Positions 57,803 through 64,000 of a stretch of 64,000 nucleotides of DNA are shown in pieces. The position numbers and the translations under genes are program-made. The first letter of the stretch is position 1. Every line of letters begins with the position of its first letter. The stretch comes from Rubinisphaera margarita (GTDB lineage: Bacteria > Planctomycetota > Planctomycetia > Planctomycetales > Planctomycetaceae), in the NCBI RefSeq assembly GCF_022267515.1, contig NZ_JAKFGB010000015.1, positions 247,002 to 311,001 of the forward strand, written 5' to 3'. The notes under the pieces are model-generated. The model saw only the letters and a list, made by a program, of their open reading frames with translations. It was not told the DNA's origin and made no database searches.

Positions 57803-59680
57803 TCACGAGGTGGCTGGTTCCGCGGCCGGGGTGGCTTTCTTTCTCGGCCACCAGTGCAGGACCAGCAGCATGGCGCAACCGAGCAGACACGTGGCGGCGA
57901 ACCAGTCTCCGATGGCGAGGTAGAGGCTGCCGCGGTTGTCGAGGGGGATCGTCTGCACGAGGACCGCTTCGAGTTTGCGGCGGTAGCGGCCGGTGTCGGG
58001 ATCGCGGTACGAGATATCTTTCGGCTGCCACGTGACCGGGTCTTTGGTCAGGAAGACTTCGGGATCGATGACCTGTCCACTGCCGTTGATGCAGGATGAG
58101 ATGCCCATGTTGGCGGCTCGGACGAGTGGCTTGCGGAGTTCGACGGCTCGGAACTGAGCGGTAATGAGATGCTGGTCATGCTCGCTGGAACCGGCGAACC
58201 AGCCGTCGTTCGACAGGTTGACCAGGAAGTCGACCGGCTTGCCCGATTCCGATTTCGTTTCAATCGTACGGACGATATTTCGCGTGACGTGAGGGACAGT
58301 GTCTTCAAAGCAAATGACCGGGGCGCATCGCCATGATTTGTAATCGAAGGCGGTTGCGGTCGTGCCAGCGGTGAGGCCGAAGTTCTCCGGGAACATCCCC
58401 GCCAGCATCTCCCAGTCCTGACCAGGAATGTACTCGCCGAAAGGGACGCGGTGCAGCTTGTCGTACCGCTGTTTCAGGCCGGCTTCGGGAGTCACGAGCT
58501 GGGCGGAGTTGTATTGAGCCATGCCGTCCGGAGAAGCCACATAGGCTCCCAGGCCGATGACGAGGGCGGCTCCGGCTTTCTCGCTCATCGTTTCGAGAGT
58601 CCGGGAGACATCGCTGCGACGCCAGCTTTCCGGCGGCAGATGCGGAGCGATCTCGGCCAGGTCGGCCGTGGAGAGTGAGTCATCCGCTTCCAGCAAGGCG
58701 TAGCGGAACATCCCTTCCGGCCAGACGATCATGTCGGGCTGCTCTTCGACGGCCATCCCGGTCAACTCATTGTGGACCATGAACGACTCTTCGTACTGCG
58801 ACGCGGGAATGTTGAGCGCCGCTTTGAAATTGCCCTGAACCAGAGCGACGCGCGGCCCGGCGGTGAACTCGGCCTGACCGGTTCGGAAGAATCCATAACC
58901 GACAGTCATGCCCAGCACGGCTGCGGCGACGGCGAGCGACGTGTAACGCGAACGGGCGGACGGCTCGGCAGCCGGGGTGCCATCGAGAGACGTGCGGATG
59001 AACCGCATCTTCTCGAGCCAGCGGGTCGGGACCTGCATGGCGATGGCGGCTGAGATGAGCATCATCACGAAGCTGACGCCGTAGGCTCCGACGAGATCGC
59101 TGATCTGAATCAGTTCCGTCCAGTGCACCTGCGAATGGCCGAGATAGTACCAGCCGAATCCGGTAAACAGGAATCCGCGAAGATACTCCAACCCGGTCCA
59201 GACGACGGGAGCGACCAGGTACAGCGGCCATTTCAACCGATGCACGCCGACGCGCGTCAGTCCGATGAAGACGGGAATGTAAGCGGCGAGGTAGAAGGCG
59301 AGAGCTCCCCAGCCGAAGTACATCAGCGGGTCGCCGTATCGCATCCATTGCAGGACGGGAACGTAAAAGGCGAGTCCACCCAGGTAGCTGGCGAGCAGCA
59401 TGCGTTTCGGGGCCTGTTCAACCCGAGCCAGAAACAGCCACGGCAGCACGGCAATCCACGCCAGTGGACTGAAGCCGACCGGGTAATAGCTGGCGTACAT
59501 CGTCAGTCCGGCGGTCATCGACCAGGCGAGGGCGATCCAGAAGGCGGGCGGACGGTTTTCCGCGTTTTCGATAATCTGTTCCACCGTGATTTCCAGTCGT
59601 CCCTGCCGCCGTCCGGAACGACCACGATCCGATTCAGAACGAGAGGGTTCCGGGCGGGAGAGAGTTTCTGCTGCGTCCAT
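57803..59680 (-). CDS. lnt: Apolipoprotein N-acyltransferase
   Basis: 625 residues. It transfers an acyl chain from phospholipid to the N-terminal cysteine of diacylated lipoproteins in the inner membrane. About seven transmembrane helices (the first near residue 48) precede a nitrilase-fold catalytic domain. The triad is visible: Glu in IVWPEGMFRY, Lys in RYDKLHRVPFGEYIPG, Cys in APVICFEDTVPHVTR. A final hydrophobic helix is at the C-terminus. It is longer than the usual 510-530 residues because of a 45-residue charged N-terminal extension and a longer periplasmic part. ATG 59680 is chosen; the open frame upstream overlaps the moeA 3' end. Confidence 0.93.
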   Translation of the reverse strand: MDAAETLSRPEPSRSESDRGRSGRRQGRLEITVEQIIENAENRPPAFWIALAWSMTAGLTMYASYYPVGFSPLAWIAVLPWLFLARVEQAPKRMLLASYLGGLAFYVPVLQWMRYGDPLMYFGWGALAFYLAAYIPVFIGLTRVGVHRLKWPLYLVAPVVWTGLEYLRGFLFTGFGWYYLGHSQVHWTELIQISDLVGAYGVSFVMMLISAAIAMQVPTRWLEKMRFIRTSLDGTPAAEPSARSRYTSLAVAAAVLGMTVGYGFFRTGQAEFTAGPRVALVQGNFKAALNIPASQYEESFMVHNELTGMAVEEQPDMIVWPEGMFRYALLEADDSLSTADLAEIAPHLPPESWRRSDVSRTLETMSEKAGAALVIGLGAYVASPDGMAQYNSAQLVTPEAGLKQRYDKLHRVPFGEYIPGQDWEMLAGMFPENFGLTAGTTATAFDYKSWRCAPVICFEDTVPHVTRNIVRTIETKSESGKPVDFLVNLSNDGWFAGSSEHDQHLITAQFRAVELRKPLVRAANMGISSCINGSGQVIDPEVFLTKDPVTWQPKDISYRDPDTGRYRRKLEAVLVQTIPLDNRGSLYLAIGDWFAATCLLGCAMLLVLHWWPRKKATPAAEPATS

Positions 59681-59808
59681 GGCTGTTCGTTCCTCTGCAG
59701 ATCGATCCTGATCTGCCCGTTCCGTAATTCCGAGAAAGAGGAGACTGACTCCGCTGAAATAGTGTTCGATCTGTGGCGTCTGCTCGCGCCCCAAATCTGT
59801 CGCCCCGG

Positions 59809-61035
59809 TTACCGCTGAAACCAGCACCAGGCGTCGACAAATTCGTCGGCTTCGTAGGAGTCGGATCGCGGCGGGAAGGCGATCATACCGTTGGCTTCCG
59901 CAGCTCCCCGCAGATCAGCCGAACCGACCCAGCGAACCGGCCGAGCGGTCACTTCCGATCCTGCGATCGAGACTCTGGCGGGATGATAGACCGGTCGATC
60001 TCCTTTGACTAGATGAGGTTGCGTCAGGCGAGCCTGTAGCGGTTCCAGGTCCATTCCTCCGACTTTCTGAAAGCGAGCCATCGCTCGGCGGACGAACAGT
60101 TCGAAGCAGACCATCGAACTGACCGGATTGCCCGGCAAGCCGAACACGTAACAGGCGTTCGTACCTTCGTCCGGATTGGCAGACCGCAGCCCGAACCAGA
60201 TCGGCTTGCCCGGTTTCATCTGCACTTTGTGAAAGACCTGCTGCACGCCGAGTTCGGCCAGCATTTTCGGCACGAGATCGAGCACGCCCGCGGAAACACC
60301 ACCCGAGAGCAGTAGAAAGTCGGATTCCAGGCCGGTCGCGATTTTCTCCCGCAGATCCTCTTCCGTATCCCGGGCAATGCCGACGGGCTGAGGGATTCCG
60401 CCGGCATTGGCAACCTGGGCGACGAGCATCGGCTCGTTGGAGTTGCGAATCTGTCCCGGGCCGGGCTGCTGATTGGCGGGCACGAGTTCATCGCCGGTGG
60501 CCAGCACGGACACGGTCGGACGAGGAAAGCAGGAGACGGACATTACACCGAGTTCGGCCAGCAGGGCGATCTTGGGAAACTCGAGCAGTTCGCCGGGTTT
60601 GAGGATCGTTTCCCCCGTCTGCATGCTCTCGCCGCGGTGAAACACGTTGCGGCCCGCTGCCAGCGAGGAGATCGAGAGCGTGAGTTCCTCCGCTTCGGGA
60701 TCGTTGACGTCTTCGACCCGCACCACGGCATCTGTTCCGTCCGGAACCTGTGTGCCCGTCATAACTTGCGTCGTGACGCCCGGGCTGAGGGGAAGCTTCG
60801 GGACCTGACCGGCGGTGAGTCGTTCCTGCACACGAAGCGTAACGTTCGGCTGAATGTCCTGGCTGCGAACGGCGAAGCCGTCCATCAAGGCTTTGTCGAA
60901 CGGGGGCGAGTCACTGCAGGCTTCAATCGGTTCCGCAGCCCGGGAACCGGCGGACTGAAAAACAGGGACTTCGCGGGGGATTCCGGGCTTGATGGTGCGG
61001 TCAATCGCCTGAAGCGCTTCGACAACTGTATGCAT
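59809..61035 (-). CDS. moeA: Molybdopterin molybdotransferase MoeA
   Basis: 408 residues from ATG 61035 (MHTVVEALQAIDRTI). It inserts molybdate into adenylated molybdopterin, the last step of Moco synthesis. Seen: SPPFDKALMDGFAVRSQD (the usual PPFDNSAMDGYA motif), GVTTQVMTGTQVPDGTDAVVRVED, VSVLATGDELV, IRNSNEPML, LLLSGGVSAGVLD and VFGLPGNPVSSMVCFELFV. All substrate-binding loops look intact. A longer frame extends to 61269 without family similarity. lnt lies 128 bp downstream on the same strand. It works with MoaC (5.2 kb). Confidence 0.95.
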   Translation of the reverse strand: MHTVVEALQAIDRTIKPGIPREVPVFQSAGSRAAEPIEACSDSPPFDKALMDGFAVRSQDIQPNVTLRVQERLTAGQVPKLPLSPGVTTQVMTGTQVPDGTDAVVRVEDVNDPEAEELTLSISSLAAGRNVFHRGESMQTGETILKPGELLEFPKIALLAELGVMSVSCFPRPTVSVLATGDELVPANQQPGPGQIRNSNEPMLVAQVANAGGIPQPVGIARDTEEDLREKIATGLESDFLLLSGGVSAGVLDLVPKMLAELGVQQVFHKVQMKPGKPIWFGLRSANPDEGTNACYVFGLPGNPVSSMVCFELFVRRAMARFQKVGGMDLEPLQARLTQPHLVKGDRPVYHPARVSIAGSEVTARPVRWVGSADLRGAAEANGMIAFPPRSDSYEADEFVDAWCWFQR

Positions 61036-61433
61036 GGGTGGGGGTTTCGAGCTCAGGGTCGGGGGGTTGTTCTGCAGGTGAAAACGCCAGTCTATCGGTT
61101 CGCAGTCGATCGGGGAAACCGGCATTGCTGCCATGTGAATCTGGGAAGACTGGGAGGAGTTTGTCTGATTTGCCAATTGCAACGCTCGTGTCGATTCAGC
61201 CGGTCGGATTGCCTGTAACAGCGCAGTTCGACGTGAATCGAGAGGCGGGTAAGTGTCGATAGAATCCAACGACGCAGTTCTTCCGGTTATTCCGGTTCTG
61301 GCGGTTCGTCTTGATCTGACGGTTCCTCAGGCGTCGCGAAATTCGGTTTCAGACCGTCAAGGGAACGCCAGGTCCGGTTGTGGCCCCTTACGAATACGAC
61401 AAGAAGTGCTCTGACTACTCGGAGAAGGTTTTT
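61036..61433. other. 398-bp divergent region upstream of moeA and the Pro-rich YHS gene
   Basis: No repeat of families A-F and no clear hairpin is seen. GGAGAAGG at 61421-61428 is the ribosome-binding site of the following gene. Confidence 0.45.
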
Positions 61434-63269
61434 ATGTCTGCGATCAAAAAGTTACTGTTCGGCGGAGCGACTGCAGGTCTGGCACTCTCTCTGATGCTGC
61501 CCACCTCCTCGTCGACATTGGGACCGAGTGAATCGCAGGGTGCAGCGGGGCCACGTTTCAGCAAACCCTGGTTGAAGAAATCGTCCAGCCCCGGCCGGAC
61601 GAGCCTGTTCGGATTTTTGCGTCCTTCGCAGAACGATCAGCAGGTCACTCCGGAACGTACGGATGCTCCGGCTGATGTTCGAGGTCGTCGCGATGACGAG
61701 CCCCAGAGTCAGCCAGCGCAGCAGCCCGCGCAGCAACCCGCCGAAGTTCCGGGATCGGGTTCGCCTGCCGGGCAGTCCAATGTGATGCGAGAGCTGGAAG
61801 AACTGTACCGTCGTGACGGTAAGCAGCCGCCGCAGATGTCCGGCCAGACGTTTGAACAAAGTCCGACTGAACAGCCGCAGTCGGAAGCCGCTCCGCAAGC
61901 GGCGGCCCGTCAGCCGAAACGCGAACGTTCCGACGACACCGAAGAGAAGTCGTCGAAGCTTTCAGACTTCTTCGACAAAATTGTCGGCTCCCCGTCGCCG
62001 AAGACATTCGACGATCCTAATAAGGTGCCAGAGTTCAACTCGAAGAACGCCGCGAAGCTTGGCATCAAGCTGGCGGACGATCCGGCCCATGCGGAAGTTC
62101 GCGAGTACGATCCGGCTCCAGAGCCGATGAGCGAACCGCCGGCTCAGGTTGTCGATGTGCCCTCGGTGCCGCAATCGAAGCCGAAGTTTGATGAAATGCC
62201 GCTGCCCATTCCCATGCCGCCGGCCCCGCAGACAAGCCCGTCCAAAACAGAGATTGTGGCCACGCCGCCGGCTGCCAGTGCGTTTCCGAAGTCCGAACCG
62301 CAGCCCAGCGGCCAGGTGAATCTCCCGTTCCTGCCGCCTCTGCCAGCACCGATTCCCGACCAGAAATCGCTGGCTGATGCTGCTCCGGTGGAGCCACCGG
62401 GAGTTGTTGTTCTTCCGCCTCTGCCCGGCGAAGAACTGCTAAAGCCGGAAGTCCAGGAGCCGGTCCTGGTGGAAAGTCCGACACTGGCACCTGTGCCCGA
62501 CAGCGAGCCGGTTCAGACAGCGGAAGCTCCGCAAATGCTCGAACCGGTTCCGAGTGAGATGCGGGAACCGCGTGAGTTTGTTGCGGACAGTGCCACGGAA
62601 CTGCGTGTGGACGAATCTCCGGTGATGAAACCGGAAATCACGCCCGATGCCGAACTGGCCGACATCACCGAACCGACTCTGAAAGGGGAACGGAAAGCCG
62701 ATCTGCCACTGGCTCCTTCGGTCACCGCTCCGGTGAGACGCACGCCCGCTCCGCAGCAGGAACTGGCGATGTCCGATACCGGATGGCGGAGCCGTCAGCC
62801 GAGTGGATCGGAACCGAATCAGCTTGCAATCCCTGAAACGGCTAAACCGGCACAGGTGGAAGAACCGAAGATTGAAACACAAGTGGCGGAAACGCCGGCA
62901 CGGGGGTCTGCTCAGCAGAAGTATCAGCTGATCGCCGCCCGCGGAAATGCCACCGGCTTCAAGGGATTCTGTCCGGTCGAACTCCGGGACAATCTCGAGC
63001 TGGTCGATGCGACGCCGCAATTTGAAACCGAACACGCAGGTCAGATTTACTACTTCTCGAGCCAGCAGGCCCGGGAGAAATTCGACGCCGATCCGATCCG
63101 CTACGTGCCCGCTCATGGCGGCTGTGATGTGGTGAAGTTCGTGCAGGAGGGAATGGAAGAAGCGGGGCGTCTTGATTACGCCGTCTGGTATCAGGACCGA
63201 CTCTTCCTCTTCTCGAACCGTGAGACAATGTTGGAATTCCGGGCGACACCGGAGTCCTTCGTGAAATAG
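61434..63269 (+). CDS. Exported Pro/Glu-rich protein with C-terminal YHS-like domain
   Basis: 611 residues. MSAIKKLLFGGATAGLALSLMLPTSSS is a signal-like N-terminus. The next 450 residues are disordered and Pro/Ala/Glu/Gln-rich (QPAQQPAQQPAEVPGSG; LPIPMPPAPQ). The last 115 residues form a YHS-like domain: GFCPVELRDNLELVDATPQFETEHAGQIYYFSSQQAREKFDADPIRYVPAHGGCDVV. A second, incomplete half (YAVWYQDRLFLFSNRETMLEFRATPESFV) follows. YHS domains bind metals; two cysteines are conserved (GFCPV, GGCDV). A cell-surface or periplasmic metal-binding role is inferred. ATG 61434 has GGAGAAGG 5 bases upstream. Confidence 0.78.
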   Translation: MSAIKKLLFGGATAGLALSLMLPTSSSTLGPSESQGAAGPRFSKPWLKKSSSPGRTSLFGFLRPSQNDQQVTPERTDAPADVRGRRDDEPQSQPAQQPAQQPAEVPGSGSPAGQSNVMRELEELYRRDGKQPPQMSGQTFEQSPTEQPQSEAAPQAAARQPKRERSDDTEEKSSKLSDFFDKIVGSPSPKTFDDPNKVPEFNSKNAAKLGIKLADDPAHAEVREYDPAPEPMSEPPAQVVDVPSVPQSKPKFDEMPLPIPMPPAPQTSPSKTEIVATPPAASAFPKSEPQPSGQVNLPFLPPLPAPIPDQKSLADAAPVEPPGVVVLPPLPGEELLKPEVQEPVLVESPTLAPVPDSEPVQTAEAPQMLEPVPSEMREPREFVADSATELRVDESPVMKPEITPDAELADITEPTLKGERKADLPLAPSVTAPVRRTPAPQQELAMSDTGWRSRQPSGSEPNQLAIPETAKPAQVEEPKIETQVAETPARGSAQQKYQLIAARGNATGFKGFCPVELRDNLELVDATPQFETEHAGQIYYFSSQQAREKFDADPIRYVPAHGGCDVVKFVQEGMEEAGRLDYAVWYQDRLFLFSNRETMLEFRATPESFVK

Positions 63270-63298
63270 TTTCGCCGAGGTTCAGGTAACCTCGGACC

Positions 63299-63329
63299 AG
63301 CCGCAGGCATTTGCCTGCGGCTTTTTTTA
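63299..63329 (+). terminator. Intrinsic terminator after the YHS-protein gene
   Basis: AGCCGCAGGCA-TT-TGCCTGCGGCT followed by TTTTTT, 30 bases past the stop codon. Confidence 0.9.
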
Positions 63330-63469
63330 TGCGCTGAGAAGAACGTGAACGGAGCGATTCACGAGCCGGATCTGAGCCGAACCGTGCGCGAGGAGTTCCC
63401 GTCGTGCGGCCTTCGTCTGGTTCGCCGTGTCATGCGAGAATGGCGCGGCTGATGGCATGACAGAGAGGG

Positions 63470-63982
63470 CTACTCGTGGAGCACGTAGTAAAAACGATCG
63501 GTGTCGAGCAGTCGCAGGCTTCCGGTACTGATGTTGCCGTCGTCAATAACGGCATCAATCTGTTGCAGAATTGAAGAGTCGGGCATCGGACCGCTGCCGG
63601 CGATGAAGTGAATTCCCAGAGCCCGTTTGATCGCAAATGTATTCTTCTCGACGTCCCACTTTCCGTTGATGGGGGTGACTGCTTCCCACTGTTCGGGGCG
63701 AATGAAAGCGGCCAGCTCGGGAGGCAGCGTTCCGGTGGGGGAGTCTTTGAAATAACCCCCTTCGATCTGCTTCCGCAGTTCAGCTGCCCGCACGAAGTCC
63801 GCGAAGGTTGTTGCCATGGCATTCACTTTCGCGTCCGTGCTGACTTCAAACATCTTCACGGCCGCAACGGAGCTGATGATGCCCATCACGAGAACAACGA
63901 CAACCATCTCCACCAGGGAGAAGCCACCGGGTTTCCGTGTAAGGTTATCGTCTGATGAGCCAGATTGCGGTTGCTTAAGCAT
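63470..63982 (-). CDS. Type IV pilin-like / pseudopilin protein with prepilin N-terminus
   Basis: 170 residues. The short basic leader MLKQPQSGSSDDNLTRKPGG is followed by FSLVEMVVVVLVMGIISSVAAVKMFEV, a class III prepilin signal. Cleavage is expected after the second Gly, leaving an N-methyl-Phe and Glu5. The globular part is about 120 residues without cysteines, compatible with a GspH-like minor pseudopilin of a type II secretion or DNA-uptake system, or one of the many planctomycete pseudopilins. No secretion genes are visible before the window ends 18 bases upstream of the start. Ribosome-binding site not evident. Confidence 0.85.
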   Translation of the reverse strand: MLKQPQSGSSDDNLTRKPGGFSLVEMVVVVLVMGIISSVAAVKMFEVSTDAKVNAMATTFADFVRAAELRKQIEGGYFKDSPTGTLPPELAAFIRPEQWEAVTPINGKWDVEKNTFAIKRALGIHFIAGSGPMPDSSILQQIDAVIDDGNISTGSLRLLDTDRFYYVLHE

Positions 63983-64000
63983 GAGATTCAGAGAGGGTTA

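Noticed and set aside
61036..61269. N-terminal extension of moeA
   Set aside because: No MoeA similarity before the MHTVVEALQAI start.

Overview
The window looks like a chromosomal segment of a planctomycete (Planctomycetota, probably Planctomycetaceae or a near relative). This is an inference from gene content. There are three secreted formylglycine-type sulfatases, two SUMF1-domain proteins of which only one keeps the catalytic cysteine pair, small lipoproteins and Gfo/Idh/MocA oxidoreductases. The cell envelope is Gram-negative (LpxC, an Skp/OmpH-like chaperone, Lnt). HpnH implies hopanoid synthesis and MqnA/MqnC imply futalosine-pathway menaquinone. Genes are on both strands in short operons, separated by intergenic gaps rich in repeats. 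I found no rRNA, tRNA, CRISPR array, transposase or prophage gene.

Layout. 1-5.1 kb: a DinG/XPD-type helicase (cut by the left edge), a JmjC/cupin-like oxygenase, hpnH and csrA. 5.2-9.1 kb: moaC overlapping a GT39-like membrane glycosyltransferase, then lutB. 9.6-15.2 kb: a GT4 glycosyltransferase and envelope genes (oxidoreductase, Skp-like, lpxC, a GnnA-like oxidoreductase). 15.2-16.1 kb: a tandemly amplified repeat block. 16.1-22.3 kb: inositol-phosphate synthase, phosphoglucomutase, a Bax-inhibitor-1-like membrane protein and a GH15/phosphorylase-kinase-like protein. 22.5-27.9 kb: two small unknown proteins, a degenerate SUMF1 lipoprotein, a FabZ-like dehydratase, a sulfatase and a flavin-dependent halogenase-like enzyme. 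28.3-35 kb: aldehyde dehydrogenase, two tiny lipoproteins, a TPR/GT9-like protein, an LRR lipoprotein and an FAD/Rieske oxidoreductase. 35.4-42.3 kb: polA, a carbamoyltransferase-SxtJ-DUF5989 operon and a sulfatase. 42.7-53.4 kb: hom, mqnA-mqnC, a sulfite-oxidase-like enzyme with mutY and an EEP protein, ada, a sulfatase and a PDZ protein. 53.6-64 kb: lysS, a genuine FGE, trpC, lnt, moeA, a Pro-rich YHS protein and a prepilin.

Working together. FGE (55.5 kb) would activate the three CxPTR sulfatases. MoaC and MoeA supply molybdenum cofactor, which the sulfite-oxidase-like protein at 46.7 kb could use. LpxC, the GnnA-like oxidoreductase and the Skp-like chaperone serve the outer membrane, and Lnt serves the many lipoproteins.

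The most striking non-genic signal is two families of short intergenic elements. Family A is about 178 bp (7 full copies, 4 solo ends). Family B is about 168 bp (2 full copies, 1 divergent copy, several solo ends). Their ends fold into hairpins whose stems covary between copies while the flanks stay fixed, and both families share the tip GG(G/A)TGGC. The most unusual coding locus is the saxitoxin sxtIJK-like trio at 38.4-40.8 kb, whose product is unknown.
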